DNA from: Papilionanthe hookeriana x Papilionanthe teres
Lineage: Eukaryota > Streptophyta > Magnoliopsida > Asparagales > Orchidaceae
NCBI GenBank assembly: GCA_022702705.1
Contig: CM040433.1
Span: 23,437,797 to 23,501,796, forward strand
DNA length: 64,000 bases
Direction: 5' to 3'
This document shows, piece by piece, positions 10,171-23,200 of this stretch; the first letter of the stretch is position 1; the number at the start of each line of letters is the position of its first letter. The notes beneath the pieces were generated by a model that saw only the letters and a program-made list of their open reading frames with translations, was not told the DNA's origin and searched no databases. The translations under genes were made by a program, and so were the position numbers.

Positions 10171-10479
10171 TTATGAGACATTCAAACAAGTTATTCTTAG
10201 TAGATAGTTTAATGCTTTGGGTCTGTCCATTTTTATCATTTTCATGTTTAATTTGGGTTTTAATTCAAATAGTTTTAGTTTAATAACTCAATGGTTTAGT
10301 AAATTAGATTGTGTGATATATAATTGAATTTGTATATGTGTTCTAATTGCAGGAGTGAAAATTGTGATGTAAGAGAAGGCTTTTTATATACAGTTTTTAA
10401 TGGCATTCTAAAGAACAAATGACAAACTATAATTTTTTCTCTTTATGAATTGACATCTACAAACCATTGGCTATTGGAT

Positions 10480-10600
10480 CAATGGAAAATTGATGGTCAT
10501 GCAATAGGCTATCAAAAAACTGACGACCTATATACCATTGATTATGAAAATTGTGAATTTAATTGAGTGAAACCCAAAATTATAAAACAATATACCTTTA
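10480..10600. mobile_element. CACTA subterminal repeat remnant
   Basis: AAAAAACTGACGACCTATA and neighbouring GATGG words resemble CACTA subterminal motifs. The counterpart in unit 2 (39600-40050) carries many more such words. Here the sequence jumps at about 10570 straight into gypsy-derived DNA, so the element's 3' part appears to be deleted. Confidence 0.4.
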
Positions 10601-13100
10601 GTTCGTTGTTTGGTTTTTTTATCCACTCACAGGTTTAACACCAAGTAAATTTTCCACATAAATCCCGTTTGACGGGGGATCAACAAAATCTAATCTCAAC
10701 TAAATTAAGTTTCTTGATTCTTCATAGATGTCTATTAATACCTCTTAAATGTAGCATTATAACTAAGAATACTTTAATGAATTTGCTAGACATGTAGAGT
10801 TATTTTTTCTTATATATACATGTATCCATCAATTATTCTCTTAATAAATCAATGACCCACTTTTATGCTCATAATATATCATGTGAGTTAAGTTATTTAT
10901 ATTAAACATGCCTAGGACTCTTAAAACATAAACCTAAAACTATGAATAGGTGATGGCTAGTGCTACTTTAAATTAAATAATTACTCATTTATTCTCTAAC
11001 CAAGGCTTCTATTTTAGAGAAAAGTTATTGTGAGGAAAAAAACTCTATATGTTTAGCATACTAATTATGACATTATTTTTTCGGAATTGATAAATATTTG
11101 CCCTAACAATTTGTGTTAAGTAGGAACTCTTTATCATGTAGATAGTGTCACCAATGTTTGAGTCCCTAAATGATTTGTTGAACACTTTGAAATGTTCTTA
11201 ATATTTTTTCGTAGCAATATTAAAATTCTCAATAAAGTAAGGCAAAATTTAGTTTTTATGACTTAATAATTATCGGTGCATACTTTTGAGGCTTCTACAT
11301 GCTAACTCATGAGACGATATTAATAAATAGATAGCGGCCAGAAGAACTTAGTTTTATTAGAAGCCCCAACACCACTAGAGGTTTATCTAAAAATGAATTC
11401 ATTAAGAAATCAATGTGAAAAGAAACTATAGTGCTTATGAGACTAATAAAGCTTTTTATGAAATGTAGCCAACCTAAAAAAACATTCATACATAAAAAAT
11501 GATTTCAAAGTGGGATAATTTATAATATTTTTACTTAGTAGGATCAAGTTAGAGTTTATAAGTGATAGTAATAAAATCTAAGAAGTGATTTTATTTCTCC
11601 TATGAGATAATATTCCAAAATTATGTACGACTTTTTCTTTCCTTAGTTTTTTTAAAGCTAATATAAGATGTTGGAGATGTTAGTCCCTATAAGGATTGAA
11701 TAAAAGGAGGTTATCAAAGTAAAGCACTAGAATGATCTAATTAGAGCTTTAATATCATATTTATGTCTCTTCTAACTTTTCTTAGATCATTAGATTAACC
11801 AGATGACATCACAATCCATTCAAACAGTCTATCAAATAGTTCAAATGCTCTTTTTCCTTCATAGTCTAGCCCAGTTATATTCTAGTGTAATTACTCTTTA
11901 ATTCTATTTTTGTGAAATAATTGTCACTATTAAGTTGGTCTAGGATATCATCAAGTCTATGTATGATAAACTTACATTTAATAGTAATCTAATTGATAGT
12001 ATTGCTATCAACACACACCCTATATGTACCTTCCACCCTAGATGTCAATAAATTTGATACAATAAAAAAGTTAAGGCTTTCTTAGATTAAAGATTTTCTA
12101 ATTAACTCATTAATATGTTGTTTAACTTAACATGTTCAAATGGGTTTCTTGTATAATGTGAATATTTTGGTAACTATAAACATGACCTAAAATCTATACC
12201 AAGCTGTATATCCCATAGTGAAGGAAGTCATTTTCTAAATCCTTTAAACACACTTCGAATACTCATCCAAAAGAGATAGAACCTCTATAAAAATCAAGTG
12301 TGAAATCCTTAGATGAATTAGCTGAAGGGTAAATGTGTCATGGAACTCTCTAGAAAATTATTTAAATCTAAGAATCTCAACGGAGCAAAGGTTATTGTTA
12401 TGCTAGAATTCTTTAATAATAAGTAGGCTAATCATAACTATTTTAATTTTGCAAAACCTTTATTGATGTTTAAATTGTAAGTGAGATGCACTTATGTATA
12501 GGAGTTGGAATGACTTTATCAGTAGCAATGGTATATTATTTCATAACACTTCCATGTAATTTGAACATATAAGTAATTGTTATTATGAACTATAGGTATA
12601 TCAAACATAAAAGGTTTACCAAAAGATATATTGATTATATCCATAAGAGGCACACCATTCAACACATGATTTTCATAACATTTCACCTTGATAGGAACCA
12701 TATTTTTAGTAGTGACTAGAAGTGTTATATGACTCCTAATACTTACGTGAACAAAATTTGGATGAAGATAATTCCATTTTAGCTCTCATTAGAGCTTGGG
12801 TGGATACATCATTTATGACATTACTACCATTAATTGAAAACTTAATCTTTATTACATATTGAAGATATTTTTTCATCTCTAATTTCATATTCATTCATCT
12901 GGATAGCTTCTCATCATTATAGTTGAAATAGATGCTTAGTCATAATTCTCGAATCATTATCTAGAAGTGATGTGTCATTAACAATCATTTTTATATCCTC
13001 ATCCACTTGACAATTATCCTTTTTTAAAAGTAAAATGTGGGCTCTGAAATAGTATTACATGTCTCATTTCTTGTATCAACTAAAATAATTGATATTATTA
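10600..13100 (-). pseudogene. Ty3/gypsy pol remnant (protease and reverse transcriptase)
   Basis: On the minus strand the order is that of a gypsy polyprotein. The C-terminal part of the protease (MVPIKVKCYENHVLNGVPL) is at 12701-12519. The pre-RT and RT fingers follow around 12150-12000 (INELIRKSLI, GTYRVCVDS). The palm entry reads HRLDDILDQLNSDNYFTKIELKS near 11960-11890, and the thumb/connection (FLGWLHFIKSFISLISTI) is at about 11480-11400. Frameshifts and stops are frequent, and no LTRs are recognised around it. It is clearly non-functional. The copy at 40500-43060 is about 87-90% alike and broken at many of the same places. Confidence 0.75.
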
Positions 13101-13749
13101 TTATTATTTGAGGTAGATTCAATTGTAACTTTAGTGTTGAGAAAAGTACTACATATGGAAGATTATGATTAAAACTTTACCCTTGCTTAGAATGTGAGCT
13201 AGATATTGCTCAAGTCTTGGAGGAGAATAATAATTTTTTTTGTAACACAAGGTCAGTAGGCACGTGCTCGGACTCGTTGATTCAAAATCTATCTACGTTC
13301 AACGACATCGATTCCACGGACATCTTTTTTTCTTTTCTGCTTAGCCCATCCCAGCCAGTGTCCGCACCTACGAATTTCAGTAGGTAATATATCCCCATAG
13401 TACACAACTTATACTCATCACATATCGATATTGTTTTTGATCTCAACATGATTAGAAAGTTAGAAGCTACCTGATTTTAGCCATTTTACAGAATGTCTTC
13501 TGAAATATTATTATGTAATTGTATTCGTATTTCTAAAATGTAACACTTCTTGTTGAATTATATCCGAGATAAAAGAAATAAATAGAGGGCTGAAGAATTA
13601 GTTCAAGATATCCAATCATTTATATCTTTTAGCACACTAATGAAATCATAATCTCTCTTTAAGCTCTATTTCTCTCTGTTCCACTTTTCTCTTAAGCTTT
13701 ATCTAAACATATTATTACAGTTTGTCATCATCCATTAAAAAATATGAAT

Positions 13750-13786
<37 letters not shown>

Positions 13787-13899
13787 ATATTTTATATTCT
13801 CTCTCCTTGTAAGAAATACATTAAAAATATGTAGGTCATTCAAATTGTCTCATGGCCAGTGCATAAATAAACTCAAAAATTAAAATATCTTACACAAAA
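13101..13899. other. Spacer with CT microsatellite; weak conserved frame
   Basis: Contains (CT)14 at 13754-13781. At 13200-13390 a plus-strand frame ending FFSFLLSPSQPVSAPTNFSR is kept open in both duplication units (unit 2 at 43094-43288). The two versions differ by indels in the middle, and I recognise no domain. It may be chance or an antisense shadow of the gypsy gag end. Confidence 0.35.
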
Positions 13900-14370
13900 A
13901 TGGGAAAAAAGTTGGAAGACAACACCTTGAAGCTTTTCCTCAGCGAGTATCATTTGGCTTTTAATGGTCAAATAATATTGAGAACCTTCGTTTGTCTCAA
14001 GTACAAGTCCTTGCGCCCTGGTGCTAACCATCCACAGCCACAACTTAGAGACCCCAAACTCTTCATTAAGCTCAGTTCAGAGCTGTAAAATATAGCCAGA
14101 CCTAAGCCAAAAATATAGCAAGGCCATGTCAAGCTCAGGGAAGGCCCACTGTCAATTCGACTCTTAAAATTGCATGACCTTCTTCCCATTCAGGCATTTT
14201 AACGAACGCCTACCCGCATCCACTATTTCCAGGTGAAAGCAAAAGCACAAATTTGGGCTACCGCAAGCGTGCCGCCAACAAGGATTGGCTTTTCTATTGT
14301 TTCGCCGCCAGAAGTGTTCATTCGATAGACTCACTGTAGCTAGCACAATCTCCACATTCTTCATGCTGAA
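13900..14370 (-). other. Unrecognised gene-like segment
   Basis: Less A+T-rich than its surroundings. On the minus strand it holds several 30-70-codon frames: MKNVEIVLATVSLSNEHFWRR from 14364; MNTSGGETIEKPILVGGTL in another frame at about 14320-14220; and TELNEEFGVSKLWL running from about 14080 to 13870. A possible splice acceptor, TATATTTTACAG, lies at about 14087-14098. No frame is open throughout and no domain is recognised. The copy at 43920-44385 is about 93% alike, with a deletion of 30 bp inside the GGETIEKPILV frame. It may be a captured host gene fragment or part of the retroelement whose RNase H lies at 15.9 kb. Confidence 0.3.
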
Positions 14371-14875
14371 TACATATCTTAAACGTGAAAGAAGCAGATG
14401 TTAAACAACACATGTTTTGTATTGATAACATGCATGCAGATTTTTTATAACTCTCACTTAAATTGATAACTAATGTTCTAAATAATTACCACAATCTCCA
14501 CATTCTTCAAACTGATTCGTTTGGAAGAGAAATAAGCCATATATTCACGTGTTTAATGTCCCTTGCTAGGCTAAAAACATTGTTCTGGCTGTGTTGAAAA
14601 TGTAATGTTTGTTTACGTCCGCCATTTTTTATCGTACCAAATCACCTGTCAATTATCAGAATAAATTAAATAATTTCAGCTAGGAAGGCAAAGAAACTAA
14701 TCTGAACTAATGGAAAGTCATAATTTTTGCATTTTGCTTGCCCAGCTAAACTGGAATCATCTTAATTATATTCCAGTAGAACTACTTGTTGCTCTTTTAG
14801 GAGAAAAGCAACATGCCAAGCAGAAAGTACCAAAATAATTTGCCCACAAGTGGATGAAATGCGAGGCCAGAAATA
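14371..14875. other. A+T-rich spacer; no gene seen
   Basis: Mostly non-coding. CCACAATCTCCACATTCTTC occurs at 14489 as a second copy of a word at 14343-14363, a local direct repeat of about 20 bp also present in unit 2. Confidence 0.4.
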
Positions 14876-14896
14876 TATAAATATACATATATATAC

Positions 14897-14982
<86 letters not shown>

Positions 14983-14989
14983 ATGTATG

Positions 14990-15023
<34 letters not shown>
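14876..15023. repeat. Compound AT / GTAT microsatellite
   Basis: (AT)n of about 60 bp flanked by (CATA)n on the left and (GTAT)n on the right. The long Tyr-Ile ORFs across it are artefacts of the repeat. The unit 2 counterpart (44896-44962) is a plain AT run, so the GTAT/CATA parts arose or were lost after the duplication. Confidence 0.95.
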
Positions 15024-15600
15024 CATCAATATATACATATTCCCTCATAAAAATGAAGAATGGATCCAGAGAAGAATTAAAGAAATTTACATTTTGTCAT
15101 TTTTATGGAACTTAGATTTTGATTGTATAGTTTTATGTCTGAATTATTAAGTTTGGTTCATCCCTGGAGTAGAAATTGCTTTTAAAGAAAGAGATGGTAA
15201 GATGCACCTTTGTCAAAGGATCTAGCACTCAATTAAAAACTAAACCAAATTATGTTCCTGCAATAATTATTGAGAACTAAAGCTTCTTATTTTGGGAGAA
15301 GTCTGAACCTATTGTGTATAACAACGCTTCAAAGCTTCATGCAGAATGTCATGATTCAGCCCAAATAATCCCACCATTGATTCAACCACGCTGACGTTCT
15401 ATATCAAAAACTTGTTTAGTAACAATGATGACCTATGAATGCTTTCATAAATGATTTATAGAAAATAATATTTCATCATAGCTTGGACGTAACTATACAC
15501 TTTAGATTTGTAGTTAAATAGATTAGCACTTCTTCGAATGGGTTTAATCCCATTTAGTGTATGGAACTGTATGAGTTGTAACATCTTTGGTATGTTTAAA
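15024..15600. other. Spacer downstream of the RNase H remnant
   Basis: One of the best conserved parts of the duplication (about 98% by eye against 45000-45540). On the minus strand, WLNQWWDYLG near 15390 resembles the 'W..WW...G' segment of some plant pararetrovirus-like polyproteins, but stops surround it. Confidence 0.35.
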
Positions 15601-15609
15601 AGTGACGCA

Positions 15610-16380
15610 TTTGGGCTAGATTAAAATTTTCTCGTAAGTTTCACTGGTGAAAGAACCTTCTTGAGGAAAAGGGTTATTACCCAATGCAAATATCCTTTGT
15701 AGAGAACCTTTGGACTTTTTTTTTTTTTTTTTTTGATAATCCTCAGGGTTAATACTATCAATGATAGATTGTTTAATATGTTGAAGCTGAAGCTTTCTCA
15801 TATAAATATTCTCACAGGTCAATTGGACTTCGAGCTATTGTTAAATTTATGACATGACATCCTCTTCCCCCATGACAGAAAGCATCACCTCTAATGTTTG
15901 GATTAGAGGAAGGCATTTTGTACCGAAGGGGGTGATCCACTCCTGAAGATCTCTGCAAGAATTTATGCATTAAAAATCAGGCAGAGAATTTGAACTTCTT
16001 TTAATATATTCAATGTCAAAGTCAATATTTTTTTGTAAAATAAATTTTGAAGATGGTAACATTTCTTTTTCAATAGTGGAATACAACTCTTTAGTAGGAT
16101 TCCACTTTCGAGAAGTAAAAGGGATTAATTATTTCTTTTTGAATGAATTCAGTTGTTTTAGGATGCCACCATATCCTAAATTAGAAGCATGGATTTTGAC
16201 TATTTTAAGAAAACTAGGATTAGCAAAAGTTAAACATGGGATATTTTTAACCCTTTGTTTAATTATTCTTACCGCCATGGTATGGATAATAGTCTATAAA
16301 GGTGGATTTTTTTTCTTTAATCGTTCAAATAACAAAGCAGCAACAAGTGAAGTGCTAAATAAAAAGTTGTTACATAGTTA
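15610..16380 (-). pseudogene. RNase H / polyprotein remnant (pararetrovirus-like or LTR element)
   Basis: On the minus strand, ASNLGYGGILKQ (about 16170) is the RNase H 'D.S..G.GG.L' strand, with His replacing the expected first acidic residue. TSRKWNPTKELYSTIEKEML (16110-16050) and DFDIEYIKRSSNSLPDFL (around 16020-15965) follow. Between the last two, the usual 40-50 residues with the second catalytic Asp are missing. The tail (SGVDHPLRYKMPSS) is kept in both units. The motif set resembles caulimovirid-type RT/RNase H polyproteins integrated in plant genomes; a gypsy origin is possible. The element is dead. The plus-strand 122-codon frame at 16013-16381 is antisense to it. Confidence 0.55.
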
Positions 16381-17244
16381 AGAGCCTCAAGTAAATATTA
16401 TTTCCAGTTTTTATAAAAAAAATGATGAAAAATCGAGCTTTTACATACATAGCAACTTTCATATTTACCTATCTCATACTTAAACTCTCATAATTACAAA
16501 TATCATATGAAAAGTAGGACTCATTATCACCTCTTAATAGTTAAATCCATCTATTTATTCATAGGTAAAGTGCTATGTGTGTAAAAATGAAAGTTTAGGT
16601 GTGAGATAGTTAAATCCATAAGAATTGGGTGCTATTTATTTAATTTTCCGAAAATTTCATCTACAAACTCAATACTTCAATTAATAGGAATAGTAGATGC
16701 ATTGGACATATTATATAAAAAAAATATCTAATTTAGTCAGCAATAATATAATTTTTGGGACTGAAATGAAAAATCTAGCTTGCTGAATTATCCATTTAAA
16801 AATTTATAAATGTAATACATGAGATTTGTGTGTTTGTATGATTTATATCTAAATGTGTAAATCAATATTATGATGCATATGGATTTTCATAGCTTGAGAT
16901 CACGGATGTTTAACATATTTTTCCCAGAAAGAAAAAGACACATTAACAAATTCTTGAATGATGATGAGGAATTTGTGTAGGTGGCAACGTAGTTGGTCAT
17001 TTAACTTTCAAAAAGCAAGTTCCAATGGTCATTTGCAAAACACAAGAATCAAGCATACCTAACACCTGAAAAAGTGAAGCAGGATCTATATTGTACGACA
17101 TTTAAACCAAATTATTGGTACTGGACTTCACATGGTGAGTTTAAACCAGATATTCAATATGATATCCTATAACTGAACATGATTCTGGAGTGTATGAGGA
17201 AATGATTGGTGATGCTTGCAGGGCTCATTTATTTGGGAATTTTT
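16381..17244. other. A+T-rich spacer; no gene seen
   Basis: Matched at 46319-47160 with about 96% identity. No domain is recognised. A local inverted repeat is formed by CTCATACTTAAACT (about 16480) and AGTTTAGGTGTGAG (about 16590). Confidence 0.4.
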
Positions 17245-20200
17245 TGCCGCCAAATTGAAAGTGATTGATTTTTAAAATATAATTTAGATTTAATTTAAAA
17301 TAGTAGGGTATATGTCTTTTTGAAAATAATAATTTTTAAATTTTAAAAATTAAGATAAGGTACCAGACATTCAATAGTTTGGATTAAACGAGCACAACAC
17401 CGCAAGTAATGCATCTGTTCTGAAGCTTGGACATATCACTTGAATAATGAAGCTCGATTAAATAAACTAAAGACTCTATGATACCTGTTCGGTCTGCAAA
17501 ACTATTTTTTTTATAAGCCGACAAGTTCTCCTATTTAATAGAAAAGATTAAATAGGGTTTATATTACCTATATTTTAAAGTTCCTTATAGAGGCAAGCCC
17601 TTGTAGTTAATTACATCAAAAATGACCGAAGCCACACAAGAAAAACTCTCGATAAAGATCAGTGGTTTTGCTCTCAAGAATTCTAAAGTTTAAAGTTTTC
17701 AAGGATGGACTTGGAAAATATCAAATGGGATTGGTGCTAATAGGAACAATTGTTTTCAAGACTCTAAAGGAACGAAGAAGTAGGGGATGTGACGGGCATT
17801 TAGGGGACACTCAAATAACCTCCTAACTATCCTATTGTGTGGATTTAATTTTGATGAGAAGAATATTTAATGTTTCTTTCTACCAATTTTTTATCCAGGG
17901 CTTACATCTGCATGATATCGATCACTCAGACAATCTGAAAGATAGGAGGATTTATGTCATAATGAATGACAACCTCGGAAATCTAAGACGAGTTAGAGCT
18001 TATATTGCACGGGTGCAAAGGGCTAAAAGATAAAATGAGAATTTTTGTGGCACTAGGCAAAGTACCTCAAAATTCTATGGCTTGTTGTTTATTTCTAAGG
18101 AAGATTTGCTATTGCAGATCATTGCTTCTCCGTCGTGCTGTCGATAGCGTATGCTTCAAGCTCCTCGTCGCAGCAGCTTTTAGTTTTATAAATGTCGAAT
18201 AGCAGAGATGAGAAAAGTATCGTATTCTAGAGATCAAGTTTTGTTTTTTTATCATTAGGTGTCTTAATTAAGGGGGAGTTTAAGTTGATTATAGTGACAT
18301 TGGTTAGTTTCCCATGGTTTCCCCATTCCAGCATCACTGTTTTCTCTGGATTCACTTAGTCTAGATGAATTTACTAAACTCAAATGAATGAGTTCCATAA
18401 GTTCATCCAAACCATGGGAAATCACGTTAGCATCTGTAGGTTACCGCCTCCGAGGAATTCTCGAACATCCGATATAGACGTTTTAATTTAATTGAAAATA
18501 TTTTTTTTTTGTTTTTTTTGTGATTAAATTTTGAGTTATTTTATATTTTGATTGTTGTGAATTATTTTTTTTTTGTTTTTGTTTTTATGGCTATCCTAGG
18601 AGTTTTAGTTTTGAAATACAAGTTTGGTTTTGTTGTTTTAACAGTTAAAACATGTATGACATAGAAGATGTTGTATAACATTTAAATAAAGCAGTATAAA
18701 TTGTAATAAATATAAATGCATATTTGACAGTCTTCGAGTACATCCGCTGAAGTGTTAGCATTCAAAGCAGGTATAAAAGCAATTAAAATTTCAATGGGTT
18801 AAATTCAACGAGGGAACCTATTTCATAACTTGGTGGGTCTCTAAGGGATGTTAAGGATGATTTTCTTGAGCATAGAATAATGAAAATTGCCATCCGATTA
18901 AGGAAATGTTCAGGTCATAACCTTGAACATCTTTTCAAAACTTTTGGGATCATTTCGAGCTCATTTAGTTTCATTGTTTAGTTCAATTAACCACCCATGT
19001 GTAAAGGTTTATTAATGAATGGCTTAATTCTTGCTCAGTGAACTTAGATGTTTTGATCATCCCTTGAATGGGGTAACATTCATTTGGAATTTTATTTATG
19101 AGTTATGTGAGTGGAATCCTTTAAGGGCAAATTGAATTATTAGGGAACTTAGCAAATCTGACTATGGTTGGGCTAGTGATGTTTTCAAAAGTATTTGTGA
19201 ATGATTGGATTTTCTTTTCTAAACCTTATTAATCATATTTAGGATTAAACTTGATTCACTACCTAGCCCTGAAGCTCTTATGGGTAGATTTGTAATTTAA
19301 GGGGATGTTAGGTTAAGTAACGCTTTATCTTTATTAAAGGTGTCATTATTATCAAACCATTGATTAGGGGCTTTATATTAGAGTTTTAAAATATCCCTAG
19401 ATCAAGACCCTTTACTTTAGGATCACCAAATTTGATTAATTGCCAAATTATAATAATTTAAGAAATTAAAACCTTACCCTTAGTGTGGAAAAGTGGTAAG
19501 TTGGTTTCAACCTATTAACCCGTTATGTTTCAATCATCTTAAGAAGGTCAATAAAGATCGTTCATTGCCCATTTACCCTTTGATTAGGCCAAAAGGTTAA
19601 TTAAAGCTTAAATTCCATAATTACCTTTTTGTCCTTAAGGATTTAAAGCCTCATAATTCATTAATTTAGACTCAAATAAATTGGAAAATTTTATGTTACC
19701 TCAATCATGGGTTGATTAAAACATCAGAGAAGAAGATATGATTTTTTTTTTAATTTATTTAAATTTTATTAGTATTTTAGAGCAAAAATTAGGATTTTAA
19801 ATATTGATTTAAAAACTTAGCTAAAGTAAATTATCTATTTTTAAGAAAATTATTAAAGATTCATCTAGGTTAGATGACCATTTGGACATAGTATCATGAT
19901 TTTCTGAGTTTTAGTTTAATTATTATAACTTTTTTGTTTTGAGTATTAATTAAATATAAAATATTATTTAAATGAAAATTAAGTTTTATATTTTTCAGAA
20001 ATCTCCCTAAGTTTAAGGAATCCATAGAAACAAATTTCATATTTTTGTGATTTTATTTAGTTATTTATTGGAATTATTTTAATGCAAAATTAAGGAAAAT
20101 TCATTTTAAGCCTTTAAAATTCACTTTAAGCCTTTTAAAAAATTTATAACTTTATTTTTAAAATTAAGAAAAATATTTTAATTATTCCTAAGTGATCAAG

Positions 20201-23200
20201 AAGTAATTTAGAATATTTTTTATACATTTTAATATTTTAGTGATTTTTATAATATTTTAATTATTTTAATTATTTAAAAATTAAAAAATAGCTTAAAAGT
20301 GAACTATTTACAATAACTTCAATTTTATTTTTCTTAAATTCCTCTGGTCACAAAAAACCAAAACCAATTTTTGAAATTTTTTTAATTTTATTTTAATTAT
20401 TATAAATATTTTAATGCAAAAATCTCATTTTGCCTAGAAAATCAAGTTTAGTAATCGAATCAATCCATATTGAGTTTAAATTTTTATGGGGAGTTCCTCT
20501 AACCATTTCATTTAGTGTGGATTAATTTTTGTGATTTTTCTGTTTATATTTTAATTATATTATTTTTCTGTTATTTTAATGAGTTAAATACACAAAGTGA
20601 CATTTTTAATCAATAAAATCCATTTTATAATTTTCTTATGGTCCTCTAACCCTAATGAACCTATCAAAGCAAATTTTACATTTTTTTATTTATCTTTTAA
20701 TTATTATGAATTTTTAATTGGACAGAGGTAGTTTAACTTAAAAAATAGGGATTTCATACCAGAGATGCCTTTTGACTTTAGAAAAATTAGAGGATACCCT
20801 TATTAACATGAGTAATCAACCCCTAAACTTTCAAGCCATGGTGATTAACATTTACTTAATTAATGCTAAAACATCTCAGGGGTTATTTAATTAATTAAAA
20901 ATTAAATACATGTCAAATAAATTTAATTTTTGTTTCACATTATTCTCCTCTGTTAACTGAGTAAGAGTATTTTTTATTTTATTTTTATGAATTTTCTACT
21001 CCAAGATATGGATTTTTAAAGTTTACAAAATTTAATAAATCAATTTAATCCATAATTTCCCACTTAAACAGCTCAGCGCTGACTCAACCTCGGCAGCCCC
21101 GAATGTACGCATGTCGCCCTCTGGTTGGACGCCTCCATATGATTCACATATCATACGACCCGCATTTCACGTCTCGTTCTTTTATCTGGCTCCATCCTAA
21201 CCGTCCATCTGATACACGCGCAGTTAGACAGCTCTCCTCCTTCATCCCCAACTGGTGTAGCCCGTAGACCACATGTTTTCTAAACCTAATTTCTCCTTAG
21301 ATTCTCAACTAAATCACGGGGTTGGATCCTAAATCTTCATCTAAGTGAGGCGAACCTATCTATATGGTTAATCAATTATGGATTGCAAGTTTTTTTCACA
21401 AAGTTTCAAATAAAGCTCAAATTTGGGAATTTTGATGCATACCTTTGTCTGAGAGGGGAGGCCTCAATCAGAAGCACTATAAATGTTCGTTGTGAACTTG
21501 CGAAGCTCCTCCAAGTGCTAATTTGAGCTCTCTAGAGGTATATATATGAAAGTGTTCAGAGGGTGATTCGGGCTTGATCCAACACTAATGCAGAGGACTG
21601 AACAGTGGGGGATTTTGATGGGGAACTTCCTCGTTTGCTCTGGGGAAGCTTAGGAGCGGTTCAATTTGGGGATTGACTGAGTTTTCAAGGATGTCTTGTT
21701 TTTGGCCTGATTTTAGGCTCTGAAATTCAGATTAGGAAGAGGCAATGAAGGCTAGAAAATGGTGGGGTTGAGCTTCTTTGGGCTGTGGGAATGATTTGGG
21801 ACAAATTTGACAGAGTTTGATTAGGTTTTGATGCGTCACCGTTTGGCCGTGGAGGGTGGCTCTTCTTATAGACATGTCCATTGCTATCCTCAATGCAAGC
21901 TGAGGTTATAGAGAGTCTGCTTAGGTGGGAGGGAAGAAGTGCTCCAATGACCAATAAGGCTTAGCCAGCTCATATGGGTTCAATTTTGGGTTTAAGTCAT
22001 GTTAGGTCTCTCGGGTTGGTGTTTTCCTGTGGCTGAGGTGGTTGGTCGGTCAGGGTCAGGTCACCTCCAATCTCAGGTGAGCCAGAGAGGTTGAGTGGTG
22101 GAGTCAATTTGGATTTATGGAGGCTCCAAGGTGAAGATTCAATGGAGATTTGAAATTTGGGCAAAGTGGCTAGGCTTGGGTTTAACCCCTTGGTTACTTG
22201 GCTAAATCAAGTCTCAAAATGGTTAGAACAGTTCCTAAGATCCTAAAGTGGATTTTGGTGAAGTCAAATGGTTGGTTTGGGGGTTTTGGCAAGAGTTTAA
22301 ATGCCTCGTACATGGGTTAAATCCAAGTGAGTGGGAAAGAGGGAGTGGTCACCTCCCTTTGACATTTTTAGAAAAATTAACTTTAGAATGCCCATGGAAA
22401 GCTCCATGAGTCATTCCATGCCATGTATGAGCCCATGGAAAAGTTTCATACAAATGGTATTTAGGATTTCATGACTTTGAAATGAGGAAGGTCAACATGC
22501 CTAATTTTGATAAAGTGCCATGTAAATGTATTGTATGATTCATTTGATTCCTTGATGGTGTAATTTAAATACCATGGGATGAGGAGGATTAATCATTTGT
22601 CATGTGGGCTCAAATTCGACTTTTAGAATTGATGCCATGGGCTTTTAAAAATGCATAAAGGGGATGAGCTTTTAAGTATGCACATGATGATTTAGATTTT
22701 TGAAAATTATTATGGAATGATCAAATTGGATTCAAATTGGTTGAAATTGGATTTAGACATGTTGCAATTTTATGTGAATTTGAAATTGGGGTGTTTTGAT
22801 TGGTCATGAAGTTCAACTTTGGAACTTTGAATTTTAGGTCAAAATCGCGGTATTTGGTTTTGAGCTTGTAATTGGCTTCAATTGGGTTTGATTTTGGTTT
22901 TAATTAGGTGTGGGAATATTGAATTTTGATTGGTTATATGAAATTGAGGGACATTGGATTGATTGTGAAGTCAAATTTGGTGGATTTTGAATTTTGGGGC
23001 AAAATTGGGGATTTTTGTTTAAAAGTGAACTTAGGGTTTATGGTTAGTTCGATTGGGCTTCAAATTGGTTTAGATTGGAATTGGACAAGTTGAATTAGGG
23101 TTTATAATTGAAATTGAGGAAATTTGGAGTCATTGTGGTGGAATTTGGAGTTGATTTGGGGATTTGGCAATTTAGGGGTAAATTTGGGATTTTGGTCACA

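Noticed and set aside
14766..15050. Long Tyr-Ile ORFs on both strands
   Set aside because: They are translations of the AT/GTAT microsatellite and open in every frame; the same applies to 43613-43843 and 44874-45068.
16013..16381. 122-codon plus-strand ORF with a hydrophobic segment, also present at 45953-46318
   Set aside because: It is antisense to recognisable RNase H motifs, is not supported by codon use, and its conservation is explained by the recent duplication.
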